From the IMG/VR virus record IMGVR_UViG_3300009705_000039, positions 1-39,160 of that record: a stretch of DNA of 39,160 nucleotides; one strand, 5' to 3'. Below are positions 1 to 7,677 of the stretch, one piece after another. Source of the DNA: a virus. The translations under genes and the position numbers were made by a program. The notes under the pieces are model-generated. The model had not been told where the DNA came from. It did not search any database and saw only the letters and a program-made list of their open reading frames with translations. Numbering within the stretch: the first letter of the stretch is position 1; each line of letters begins with the position of its first letter.

Positions 1-47
1 AACGCTAGTATAGGTAGTAATAATAGTAGTAGTAGTAGTTTTTTCAT
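1..47 (-). CDS. secreted protein, N-terminal signal peptide only (cut by window edge)
   Basis: On the minus strand an ATG at 47 opens a frame reading MKK followed by eight leucines and PILA before the window ends. This is a textbook signal-peptide start (basic N-terminus, leucine core). It begins 2 nt after the stop of the thioredoxin-like gene, as expected for the next gene of the same operon. The leucine run is encoded by a CTA/TTA microsatellite, seen on the plus strand as repeated TAG. The mature protein lies outside the window, so its function cannot be stated. The neighbouring genes suggest another envelope-targeted product. Confidence 0.6.
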   Translation of the reverse strand, partial: MKKLLLLLLLLPILA

Positions 48-48
48 T

Positions 49-408
49 TTAAAAATCACTCATTAGTTGGTTATTAATTTCTTCTTGTACTTCTTCTCTT
101 GTAGCTATCATCTTAAAACTTAAATCAGCTTGAAACCTTGCAACTTCAACATCATCTTTAAATATTATGATAGTAGGTATAACTGCTATCTTATGTTTCT
201 TTTGTAACTCTGTATCTTTACTTACATCTATATATGATAATGTCTGAACCTCTTCTAATTTATCATACCACTCTACTCCATTTGTTGTGTTCCAACCAGC
301 ATTAAAATATGCCACTTGAATTTGACTAAATGCACCACTAGACATTAACATAAAAAAGATAATCAACATATACATACTAAATATTTTCCATGTAATCTTG
401 TCTTTCAT
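49..408 (-). CDS. membrane-anchored/secreted thioredoxin-fold protein lacking CxxC
   Basis: 119 aa. Residues about 8-28 are strongly hydrophobic and act as a signal peptide or membrane anchor. The rest follows the thioredoxin pattern: a beta strand (QVAYFNAGW), the position of the active-site WCGPC motif, a helix, a strand (YIDVSK), and the cis-proline segment AVIPTIIIF followed by KDDVEVARF. The active-site motif reads WNTTN, so both catalytic cysteines are replaced by Asn and the protein has no cysteine at all. Ordinary disulfide chemistry is therefore excluded. A structural, chaperone or binding role, as T7 makes of host thioredoxin, is conceivable but is inference. The start overlaps the stop of the upstream 103-aa gene by 4 bp (ATGA type), which implies translational coupling. 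Confidence 0.72.
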   Translation of the reverse strand: MKDKITWKIFSMYMLIIFFMLMSSGAFSQIQVAYFNAGWNTTNGVEWYDKLEEVQTLSYIDVSKDTELQKKHKIAVIPTIIIFKDDVEVARFQADLSFKMIATREEVQEEINNQLMSDF

Positions 409-716
409 CTGTTATAAACTTTATCCTCTATTCTCTCAAGAGTCTTTTTCATTTCGTCTACATCTTTCTTTGTCTCCATGATTGTAGCTCTAATCATTTG
501 ATCTTTCATGTCAAACTCCATTCTTGTAATTTCAGCTTCTGGTATCTGCTTTATTATATCTTCAATAGTAATTGGAGTTGGCGTTTCTTTAGCTTCTTGT
601 ATCTCTTGCATAAGAGAATACCATCCACCTACAACAACAACTATACCAGCTGCTATCATACCCATTGTCTTGATACTCATTTTAAATGTAGTATCCTCGT
701 TTAATTCTTTAGCCAT
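405..716 (-). CDS. small membrane protein with C-terminal coiled coil
   Basis: 103 aa, function not recognised. A single hydrophobic segment spans residues about 17-36 (MGMIAAGIVVVVGGWYSLM). It is followed by a Pro/Thr linker (ETPTPITIED) and a charged helical tail (KKDVDEMKKTLERIEDKV) with heptad-like spacing. It overlaps the next gene by 4 bp and the preceding XhlA-like gene by 8 bp, so these form a compact translation unit. The topology (one transmembrane helix plus a coiled coil, mirroring its upstream neighbour) suggests the two proteins may work together at the inner membrane, for example in lysis, but nothing in the sequence proves this. Confidence 0.7.
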   Translation of the reverse strand: MAKELNEDTTFKMSIKTMGMIAAGIVVVVGGWYSLMQEIQEAKETPTPITIEDIIKQIPEAEITRMEFDMKDQMIRATIMETKKDVDEMKKTLERIEDKVYNR

Positions 717-948
717 TCCATATAAGTTTAATAACTAGTCCAATTACAACTACGTAAATAACCCACAAAGCTTTACTCATTAGTTTACGATGAGTAGTGT
801 TTCTATTTACCCGCGCAGTAACACCGTAATCTGGATCTAATAGTTTTTCAGTCAACATGTCTAATTTACCGTCCATTTTATCTAACTTCTGTTCCATCGA
901 ATTCATTCTATGTTCCATTAATATTAATTCATCTTTTACTGTAGCCAT
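709..948 (-). CDS. XhlA-like coiled-coil/transmembrane protein, candidate holin accessory
   Basis: 79 aa. The N-terminal half is an amphipathic coiled coil (MEQKLDKMDGKLDMLTEKL). It is followed by a short linker with DPDYGVTARV and one C-terminal transmembrane helix (LWVIYVVVIGLVIKLI). This N-coil/C-anchor layout and size match the XhlA/haemolysin-type proteins that accompany holins in many phages. That resemblance is architectural, not based on a search. The start codon overlaps the stop of the upstream 56-aa gene by one base (TAATG). A role in lysis is inferred. No endolysin is recognisable in the window. Confidence 0.68.
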   Translation of the reverse strand: MATVKDELILMEHRMNSMEQKLDKMDGKLDMLTEKLLDPDYGVTARVNRNTTHRKLMSKALWVIYVVVIGLVIKLIWNG

Positions 949-1118
949 TATACTTCAAATCCAAAATTCAATATTATAATTCTAAGTCTTTTAGCACTAC
1001 ACTCTTTAGTGCAAAATAAACATGCTTTAATTTCTAAGACAGTTATTCTGCCTAATCTTATGCCTATTTGATATTTTTCTTTTTTATTACCTTTAGCCCA
1101 ACTGTTTATAAAATTCAT
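948..1118 (-). CDS. 56-aa basic Cys-containing protein
   Basis: Minus-strand frame from ATG at 1116-1118 to TAA at 948-950, giving a 56-aa protein that begins MNFINSWAKGNKKEKYQIG and ends NFGFEV. A cysteine cluster CLFCTKEC lies near residues 33-40 (CxxC followed by another Cys). The gene fills the gap between the outer-membrane-like gene and the XhlA-like gene, and its stop shares one base with the next start (TAATG). That junction is the main reason to believe it is real. Function is unknown. It could be a small metal-binding or membrane-associated accessory of the envelope cassette. Confidence 0.55.
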   Translation of the reverse strand: MNFINSWAKGNKKEKYQIGIRLGRITVLEIKACLFCTKECSAKRLRIIILNFGFEV

Positions 1119-1129
1119 TTGTTTTATTT

Positions 1130-2218
1130 TTAAAATATTATATAATTAATTCCTAACTTAAAGCCGTACCACTCTCTGTTCCAATATTTATTATAAGTAC
1201 CTTCTACAAAGTATCCTAAATTTCTGTTTACTTTTATTCCATATATTAATCCTCCTGAGTAATCATACCATTGATCATCTTCTATGTAATTATGATATGA
1301 AAATTCTTTACCATCATTATAATGATAAGGTAATAAATTACCCCAAGCATGCAGCCATGTTTTCTTACTATATTTATAATAATCAAATCCTATAACAAGT
1401 GAATGTTGAATTTGATTTTTTAAAGCATCTCTCTTTTTTTTACTATAATCTGATAATACTTGAGGTATTACATTTTCTTCCCATACTTCAGCATTAGTGG
1501 CAACTACATTTCCGTCAGGGTCTTTATATTCATTTGCATATACATCCACTGTATATCCTTCCATTATAGCTAAATACGTATAATGTAGATTACCATTATC
1601 TAATATCCATTCTTCTAAAGGGTCATATCCATAAGGCTCTGCTAACCTATGTGCGAATCCTACACTAAATGCTAAGTTCTTATCTTTCTTAACTCTATAT
1701 CTCTCTGATAACTCAAAGTATTTAATATCAGCAAATCCATCTTCTAAATATTCTACCTTTAAAGCAAACTCATTCATACATAATTTACCAACACAATCAT
1801 CGTCAGAACTATACCTAATAAAGTGATGTTGGTTTATATAATCTATTCCTTGCTGTCTAGAATAATCTACTTCAAATAAATATTCAAACCCTTCGACTTT
1901 ACCTACTGTAGCATTATCTGACCAAGATATTTCAGTACCATCATAAAAAGTATTAGCTTTATTCTCATATCCAAACCTAGCTATTTTTCTAATTCCGAAT
2001 GTAACTGAATAGTCATAAGGAGTTTGTACTATATCTTCTTGCAGTTGCCCTGAAGTAACTGAAAACGATGTAGCATCAGAAATAGAAGTTCCTCCATTTA
2101 CAGCCCCATAAATCGTAGAAAATTTCAATTGCTTTTTAAACATCTCTTGAAAATCTACATTCTGAGAATATAAACTAGTTGAACATACTAGTAATAAAAA
2201 TATTAAGAACTTCTTCAT
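1130..2218 (-). CDS. secreted beta-rich, outer-membrane-protein-like protein
   Basis: 362 aa. It begins with a clear signal peptide (MKKFLIFLLLVCSTSLYSQ, probable cleavage after SYS-Q or nearby). The mature part is rich in alternating aromatic/polar segments typical of amphipathic beta strands. Examples are SLVIGFDYYKYSKKTWLHAW, GGLIYGIKVNRNLGYFVEG and a final strand WYGFKLGINYIIF that ends in Phe, the usual terminal residue of outer-membrane barrels. Residues about 130-150 carry Cys in SSDDDCVGKLCMNEF. No enzymatic motif is visible. A phage product sent to the host outer membrane could block receptors (superinfection exclusion) or alter the envelope before lysis. Both are inference. It heads the envelope cassette and lies 3 nt from the upstream 146-aa gene. 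Confidence 0.65.
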   Translation of the reverse strand: MKKFLIFLLLVCSTSLYSQNVDFQEMFKKQLKFSTIYGAVNGGTSISDATSFSVTSGQLQEDIVQTPYDYSVTFGIRKIARFGYENKANTFYDGTEISWSDNATVGKVEGFEYLFEVDYSRQQGIDYINQHHFIRYSSDDDCVGKLCMNEFALKVEYLEDGFADIKYFELSERYRVKKDKNLAFSVGFAHRLAEPYGYDPLEEWILDNGNLHYTYLAIMEGYTVDVYANEYKDPDGNVVATNAEVWEENVIPQVLSDYSKKKRDALKNQIQHSLVIGFDYYKYSKKTWLHAWGNLLPYHYNDGKEFSYHNYIEDDQWYDYSGGLIYGIKVNRNLGYFVEGTYNKYWNREWYGFKLGINYIIF

Positions 2219-2221
2219 ATA

Positions 2222-2662
2222 TTATTCTTCCATTATTAAGTACTCTATTTCTGGAGTTCCTGCAGCTGCGTCTGCAAAAAGTGTATCATGTGCAGCAAAA
2301 GGTAATAAAATTACACCTAATGCTGGAATTTGTGCTATCTGTATATAGTGAGTATAATCACCACAACCACTACAAGAAGTAGCGTTTAATGTTGATGCCG
2401 TTAAAGTATTCTTAATCCAAAGATTAATATAGTTAGTAGAGTCTGCTGCAGTATTTCTAATATATATAAATACTCTTTTATTAGTACTTGTAAAAGGGCT
2501 AGCAGGTAATGCTATAGGAGTACCAGTTGCTGTTTGAGTTTTAAATTTACTATATGATTTACCCGCTCCGTTACCACTAAGATTAAGGTCATTAGTAACA
2601 TTTAAAGGAATACCTAGAAGAGTTCCACTTGTTAATACTGTTTTTATTTTTAAATTTGCCAT
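2222..2662 (-). CDS. small structural-like protein of the fibre cluster
   Basis: 146 aa, not recognised. The protein is Thr/Ala/Asn-rich with beta propensity (KRVFIYIRNTAADSTNYINL) and contains a CSGCGDY cluster near residue 97. It lacks a signal peptide. Composition and position between the lectin-domain protein and the envelope cassette suggest a virion surface or tail-associated component. An A/T-rich leader (repeated AAAT) precedes the start and there is no Shine-Dalgarno. Confidence 0.6.
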   Translation of the reverse strand: MANLKIKTVLTSGTLLGIPLNVTNDLNLSGNGAGKSYSKFKTQTATGTPIALPASPFTSTNKRVFIYIRNTAADSTNYINLWIKNTLTASTLNATSCSGCGDYTHYIQIAQIPALGVILLPFAAHDTLFADAAAGTPEIEYLIMEE

Positions 2663-2679
2663 GTCTTTTTATTTATTTA

Positions 2680-3381
2680 TTAAAATTTGTTGTTTAAATA
2701 TGTGTTAACGTCTGCGGCTTGTAAAGCAGTTAATACAGCTCCTGCAGGCCACACTATTACTTCTTGTATATTTCCTACCATCATCCATGCATTTCCGTTT
2801 TTCCCCCCTACTTCTGACATTGTTAGATTATAAGTATCATCAGCAAACTGCGGTGTAGCACTTTGAGCAACTCCGTCTATATAACATGTTAAGAGTCCGG
2901 AAGTACTGCATGTTACCATTATATTATAATATTGACCATCTACAAGATCTGAGGGAGTATCAAAGTTTAAACCCTTTGTTTGTGTACCACTAGTACCAGT
3001 TGCTTTTATTGATAGACCACTGCCTGTATTTTTTATAAATGAGTCATTACTATCGTTATCAGCTGCCAGAGTAGAATTTGATGTCCAATCAGTTTCTGTA
3101 TATCTCGAACATACAGTCCATCCTCCACCGGCTGGTGTCAAAACTCTATCTACATTACATTGTAAATTATCGCCCCCATCAAATGTTAGGTGAGTACCGT
3201 TATCTGTAGGCTGTCTTGCAGTATTTGCATTAGAAAATATCTCAGAAGGTTTCATAAAATTTAACCAATCATTTACAGTAGTAGATGTAGTTCTATAATC
3301 AGGATCTAGATTTAACCAAAGCATCAAACCATCATTACCTTGAGTAAGTGGAGCGTAATATGGCATATGAGAATTCATCAT
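2680..3381 (-). CDS. concanavalin/LamG-like lectin-domain protein
   Basis: 233 aa. From residue about 17 the protein follows the laminin-G/concanavalin jelly-roll pattern: GLMLWLNLDPDY at the start, THLTFDGGDNLQC, a 'W-T-V' strand (GGGWTVCSRYTE), QYYNIMVTCSTSGLLTCYIDG (the typical 'wxxvxxxxdgxxxxlYvDG' strand pair), and a closing NIQEVIVWPAG with a helical NTYLNNKF tail. This fold in phages normally binds glycans, so a receptor-binding or decorating role in the tail-fibre cluster is likely. It is separated from the 578-aa fibre gene by only 2 nt. The fold assignment is by pattern and the ligand is unknown. Confidence 0.7.
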   Translation of the reverse strand: MMNSHMPYYAPLTQGNDGLMLWLNLDPDYRTTSTTVNDWLNFMKPSEIFSNANTARQPTDNGTHLTFDGGDNLQCNVDRVLTPAGGGWTVCSRYTETDWTSNSTLAADNDSNDSFIKNTGSGLSIKATGTSGTQTKGLNFDTPSDLVDGQYYNIMVTCSTSGLLTCYIDGVAQSATPQFADDTYNLTMSEVGGKNGNAWMMVGNIQEVIVWPAGAVLTALQAADVNTYLNNKF

Positions 3382-3383
3382 AC

Positions 3384-5120
3384 TTATACTGTTTTATATC
3401 CTATTAATGTAACTTTTAATCCTGCACCTGCAACTGTACTTCCTATTACATCTACATCTACTCCTATAACAGAGTCGTCTGCAATAGCAACTGTAGGTGT
3501 AGCTGCTCCACCACCTGTTGCAAAAACATGTGCAGTACCTCCAACAGAAGTAAATGCAGAAGCAGCTATTGTAGGTCTAACCCCATTATTAGTACCATCA
3601 TCAAAAATACTTGTTCCATCATCACTTATATCTACTGTAAGAGCTGCTCCTGTAGGCGCTACATTACAGCCTAATCTTACATCTGTTAATGTAAATGCAT
3701 AAGGCACTCTAAATCTAACTTTCCTAACTCCCACAACTAAAGATGTTGTCTCATCAGAAGCTGCTAGTAAAAATGACTCTGTTCTTAAAGATTCAACTGT
3801 TGCTAATGTAGTACCTGTTTTCTTAAAACTTGTATCTCCATCTGAATCTAAAACTAAATGAGCTTCAGCTCCTGCATTATCATCTGTTTTAATTACAGTA
3901 ACTCCGTCTGCATAAGTAGCAATATCAAATAAATCGTTTGCGTCTAGAGGACTAACCAATCTAAAATGATTATAAGACGCAGCGCCTCCATCTCCAAAAT
4001 GTTGAAGAAATCCTATCGAACAAACCGCATGCGCACCTGTTCCAGAAGCTACTTGTTTTGCCCCAACGAAGTCAATAAGTGGATTATTACCTGTACCTGT
4101 ACCTAAACCAGTAGTAAGTTGTACATTTCCACAAGCTAGGTTTGTACCGGCTCCAGAATCTCCTGCATTTAACACAAGTCGATTACCATTAATACCAACA
4201 TTACTAACTTTTACATCGATAATAGCATCATCATGATTTGTCCCATCTCCCATTAGTATATCTCCTGCAATACTAAGAACTTCAGATCCTGTGGTAGCAT
4301 TATATGTTAATCCCTCATCTGTTTTAGGGGCTAAATTTCCAGTAGCAGCTTCATAGAGCCCTACAAAGCATCCAGCATTTTCAGTGTCTAAAACAGCCAG
4401 AGTAGTAGCAGTAAAATCAGTAACTGCTATTTTACTAAATAATCCTGGATTAGCAACATTGTCTACAATTATATGTGTTGGGGCAGCCTCAAGTGGAATA
4501 GGATTAATCCATAAACCATTAATATCTAGCTGTCCTGTTTGAGAACCTGTATTATAAAAAAACGTCTCACTTCCTGAGCTGATTGAAACAGACGACACAT
4601 TACCGGCTTCTATTACAAGATCATTGTCAGAGTATATAGATTGATTTGCTAGATGTAAACTGGTTGTAGGCAGCGATCCTCCAACATATAACTTACCAAT
4701 AAGGGCATTAAACCTGAGTTGCTCATCAGTTTTAGGGTCTAAAGCTCCTGCGGCAGCTTCATACATTCCTACAAAGCAGTCAGTATGTTCTGTGTCTAGT
4801 ACAGTATTAGGTGATCCAGTTATAGTTACTGTTGTATCATTACCTGAAACTGTTGTAGTAACACCAGCCCCTACGTAATTTATAGACTCAGTAGTAGTTG
4901 TTAAACTAACACCCTCATCTAAACTTTCTAAATTAGGCAAGAAACTAGTAGCTGCACGTTTTTCAATATCTCCAGCAGTTTCTACTAATACACTTGCTGA
5001 AGTACTAGTCTGTAAATTTGTAATAACTAAATTCTGTAACCATGACGCTCCCCACGTTTTAAGGGCAGTTCCTAAACCTCCTTCATTATTATCTCTTGGT
5101 ACTAATTTTTTTGTTGGCAT
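3384..5120 (-). CDS. tail-fibre-like protein with internal duplication
   Basis: 578 aa. The N-terminus (MPTKKLVPRDNNEGGLGTAL) is the short conserved opening seen in many phage fibre or appendage proteins. The body is Thr/Ala/Gly-rich beta-structured sequence (TTVSGNDTTVTITGSP). A block of about 40 residues occurs twice, near residues 107 and 243: VLDTE followed by CFVGMYEAA / CFVGLYEAA, then PKTDE. The C-terminal part from residue about 460 (RKVRFRVPYAFTLTDVRLGC) resembles the compact beta-sandwich end domains common on fibres. It probably forms a trimeric adhesive appendage. The receptor is unknown and no enzymatic residues are evident. Confidence 0.72.
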   Translation of the reverse strand: MPTKKLVPRDNNEGGLGTALKTWGASWLQNLVITNLQTSTSASVLVETAGDIEKRAATSFLPNLESLDEGVSLTTTTESINYVGAGVTTTVSGNDTTVTITGSPNTVLDTEHTDCFVGMYEAAAGALDPKTDEQLRFNALIGKLYVGGSLPTTSLHLANQSIYSDNDLVIEAGNVSSVSISSGSETFFYNTGSQTGQLDINGLWINPIPLEAAPTHIIVDNVANPGLFSKIAVTDFTATTLAVLDTENAGCFVGLYEAATGNLAPKTDEGLTYNATTGSEVLSIAGDILMGDGTNHDDAIIDVKVSNVGINGNRLVLNAGDSGAGTNLACGNVQLTTGLGTGTGNNPLIDFVGAKQVASGTGAHAVCSIGFLQHFGDGGAASYNHFRLVSPLDANDLFDIATYADGVTVIKTDDNAGAEAHLVLDSDGDTSFKKTGTTLATVESLRTESFLLAASDETTSLVVGVRKVRFRVPYAFTLTDVRLGCNVAPTGAALTVDISDDGTSIFDDGTNNGVRPTIAASAFTSVGGTAHVFATGGGAATPTVAIADDSVIGVDVDVIGSTVAGAGLKVTLIGYKTV

Positions 5121-5131
5121 ATCTTATTATT

Positions 5132-5401
5132 TTAGTATGGTTCTGGTTGTATATCATCATTAGCATCTGTATCAAAATGTCCGGACGGATATGGATTAAC
5201 TTCTGGCATTATATCACCTAAAGCGTCTAAATCAAAAGTATCACAAAAATCTACGATTGTTAATTGAGGCATTAATTCATCTGCTAATAATGTATGCTCA
5301 AAAAAGCAATCAGGATAATGAGGAAAAGTACCCAAGGCTGCAACCACATGTGATCGCAACCTTACAAGACTTATTCCTAATGCATTTTGTGTTATTCCCA
5401 T
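5132..5401 (-). CDS. small hypothetical protein of the tail cluster
   Basis: 89 aa, not recognised. The N-terminal half is mixed (GITQNALGISLVRLRSHVVA). The C-terminal half is acidic and Asp/Pro-rich (DFCDTFDLDALGD, then DTDANDDIQPEPY). The start overlaps the stop of the upstream 139-aa gene by one base (TAATG), which supports the start choice and coupling. Position suggests a virion or tail-assembly role. Confidence 0.6.
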   Translation of the reverse strand: MGITQNALGISLVRLRSHVVAALGTFPHYPDCFFEHTLLADELMPQLTIVDFCDTFDLDALGDIMPEVNPYPSGHFDTDANDDIQPEPY

Positions 5402-5820
5402 TACTTATAATATGCTATTAATTTTGGAGCTCCTGCTACTTCACCTGTAACTGTTTTTAAAGACACTGCCGTAAAATTACCGTAAAATGGTAATCCTACA
5501 GGCATCATAAAATCTTCAGTCCACGTATTAGGTTGAGCTCCTGCTCCTTGCCCAACAACTACTCCATCTGGATTTTCATCCCAATTAACTTCTGTATGCC
5601 CAGCTTGTAACATTACATCATCTCTGATTGCTATTATACAATAAAAATCTCCTCTTACTTGCCCTTGAAGATTTCCTTTTATAGGAGAAGTCTCACAAAG
5701 AAGTACTGCCCCTTGTTGTCCATACGGAGCATTTAATAGCTGCTCTTCGTTGGTTCTTATATCTGTAGGCTTTTTTACTAAATTATCTGGAAACCTATTT
5801 CCTTTTGTGCTATGTCCCAT
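5401..5820 (-). CDS. structural-like hypothetical protein
   Basis: 139 aa, not recognised. It begins MGHSTKGNRFPDNLVKKP and contains a beta-rich core (QVRGDFYCIIAIRDDVMLQ, then FTAVSLKTVTGEVAGAPKLI) without signal peptide or membrane segment. The core shape is compatible with a small beta-barrel/sandwich virion protein such as a decoration or fibre-base protein, but this is only suggestive. It lies 4 nt from the upstream coiled-coil gene. Confidence 0.6.
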   Translation of the reverse strand: MGHSTKGNRFPDNLVKKPTDIRTNEEQLLNAPYGQQGAVLLCETSPIKGNLQGQVRGDFYCIIAIRDDVMLQAGHTEVNWDENPDGVVVGQGAGAQPNTWTEDFMMPVGLPFYGNFTAVSLKTVTGEVAGAPKLIAYYK

Positions 5821-5824
5821 AGTT

Positions 5825-6283
5825 TTATTCTTTTATTATTAAACTAATATCATTTAATTGTTTAGCAGTAATATCTCCTGGTAAATGCTTTTCTGAAATT
5901 TTAAATAAAGAAAGTTCAGTTGTGTCTGCCATCATTGCTTGAAACTCACGTATTTGATCTTTTCTTTTTTGTACTAATTCTGCATTTTCTTCTTCTATTT
6001 TAGCTACCGCTTCTTGTTTTTCTTCTGGAGTTAATTCTGAAGCTTCAACAGATTGAACTTTAGTAGCTAGAGCTATAAAATCTTCATCAGGTCTTGCAGC
6101 TTCTTCCAGCTCTAATAGCTCAGCTTTAATTAATCTGGTATTCTTAGATATTTGTAAAGCAAACTTAACTCCTTTTAAATCTTGTACATCTATTAAACCT
6201 TGTAATAAATCTGCTAAATCTGCATATTTATAAGATTCCATTAATGTTGTTGTGTTTGGGTGCTCTAAAACTGTTGTTGTCAT
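5825..6283 (-). CDS. helical coiled-coil protein of the tail cluster
   Basis: 152 aa, mostly helical. Residues about 30-60 (GLIDVQDLKGVKFALQISKN) give way to acidic helices and a Glu/Lys-rich coiled coil (EEKQEAVAKIEEENAELVQK). The pattern 'L..LKGVKFALxxxKNxRLIxxE' recalls short helical proteins found in the tail regions of many tailed phages, where assembly factors are encoded. I cannot assign a function. It sits between two fibre-like genes in the same operon. Confidence 0.6.
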   Translation of the reverse strand: MTTTVLEHPNTTTLMESYKYADLADLLQGLIDVQDLKGVKFALQISKNTRLIKAELLELEEAARPDEDFIALATKVQSVEASELTPEEKQEAVAKIEEENAELVQKRKDQIREFQAMMADTTELSLFKISEKHLPGDITAKQLNDISLIIKE

Positions 6284-6322
6284 TTTTGTTATTATTTAAT
6301 TATTATTTAGTTGTTTTCCTTT

Positions 6323-7666
6323 TTATACTGCTGACGCCCATACACGTATCCAAGCGTTCAGTGTTTCTCCTCCTACATTAAGTTGAACTTTTACAGCTCC
6401 AACTTTTGCTGCCGCAGTAGCGGTAGATGTAGATATATTTGTTGTACTGTCTGCTGCTGAAGTCCCTTGATATCTCATAAAAGGATAATCAACATCTCTT
6501 TGCTCTAGTCTTAATACTGGTATAGCTGCAGCAACTTCTGTCTGTACAGCATCTAATAATGCTAATGGTGTTAATTCTCCTGCGCTATTTTGTATTGAAA
6601 CTCTATTCGTAGGAGTCACTCTTAATATTGGGAACGAAGTATCAGCAGTGGTGCCGCTATACAATGTAATATCTCCATCAGCAGCATCACTTGATTTTCC
6701 TCCATACAACCTACAATCCCCTCCTGTACCAGTTGTAGTTGATCCCGGTTTTAGTACAATTGATCCTCCATCCGATGAAGTTGTTCCTGCATTAGATCCA
6801 TTTATTTGAAATAAAGAACCTGTCCCACTAGCTGGCGCTAGCACACTAATAGATCTAGCACTATCTCCTTTTAAAGTTAAATCTCCAGATACGTTTAAAG
6901 CTCCTGTTCCTCCCGTAGCTGTAGCCCCAGTTGGAATAAAATGCCCTCTATTACTTGAGTCAAATGATAACCCTAAAACAGCTGCACCTGTATAGTTTAT
7001 TGTACCTGAGCCAGTATTAATATTATTACCTGCCATATTTAAAACAGTAGTAGCAGTATGATTACCTAAATTATCTGCTGCTCCTGCAGCTGTCCATCCT
7101 ACGCCGGAAGCTTGTCCAGAGTCTGCTGTTAATAGATAACCATTTGTACCTACCGGTAAAGCTACAGGATCAGTTGCACCGTCTCCAACTATAATAGAAC
7201 CTTTAGCTAGTGCTGCCATGGCTGTAATAGCTCCTGTCCCACTCCCTAATAATATTCCTCCATCAGCTAAAGTTCCAATACCAGTACCTCCATTAGCTAC
7301 TGGTAGTATAGTAGCTCCTACATTTGCCGCTAAATCTACAGTGCTTAAAAACAAAGAAGTTGTATTACTACATGAACTTAAATCAATACTGCCAGAATTT
7401 ATATCTAAAGTTATAGAATAATCATTTGTATTAATACCAATTGCTATAATAGAAGATTGACTTATTAAACTTCTAAAGTTTAAATTATTTCCTACTGATC
7501 CTTGATATATAGATGCTCCTATCCCTAAAGACGTCGCTGTAGGAACTAGTTCAGAGAGCGCTACTTTACTCTCAACCGCTGTAGCTAAATTGTTTACATA
7601 TAAAAAATTATTTGTTAGCGCTAATTCTTTTAATTTTTTAGTTGATAGTTTTCTTATATTTGCCAT
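6323..7666 (-). CDS. tail-fibre-like protein
   Basis: 447 aa. The N-terminal about 45 residues (MANIRKLSTKKLKELALTNN) form a likely attachment helix. A long Gly/Ser/Thr-rich beta-helical shaft follows. The segment 'GDGATDPVALPVGTNGYLLT...GVGWTAAG' near residues 160-195 is a very common phage fibre/appendage signature. Preceding it are repeated LGSGTGAI / VANGGTGIGTLADGG units, the 'NGGTG' fibre motif. The C-terminus (KVGAVKVQLNVGGETLNAWI) is a compact beta domain. Together with the 578-aa gene it gives the phage at least two fibre types. Confidence 0.75.
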   Translation of the reverse strand: MANIRKLSTKKLKELALTNNFLYVNNLATAVESKVALSELVPTATSLGIGASIYQGSVGNNLNFRSLISQSSIIAIGINTNDYSITLDINSGSIDLSSCSNTTSLFLSTVDLAANVGATILPVANGGTGIGTLADGGILLGSGTGAITAMAALAKGSIIVGDGATDPVALPVGTNGYLLTADSGQASGVGWTAAGAADNLGNHTATTVLNMAGNNINTGSGTINYTGAAVLGLSFDSSNRGHFIPTGATATGGTGALNVSGDLTLKGDSARSISVLAPASGTGSLFQINGSNAGTTSSDGGSIVLKPGSTTTGTGGDCRLYGGKSSDAADGDITLYSGTTADTSFPILRVTPTNRVSIQNSAGELTPLALLDAVQTEVAAAIPVLRLEQRDVDYPFMRYQGTSAADSTTNISTSTATAAAKVGAVKVQLNVGGETLNAWIRVWASAV

Positions 7667-7677
7667 TTTTTTTAATT

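Noticed and set aside
3340-3702. Plus-strand frame of 120 codons opposite the fibre gene
   Set aside because: It is Pro/Val/Ala-rich, as expected from the antisense of Gly/Thr/Ala-rich fibre codons, and no plus-strand genes occur in this half.
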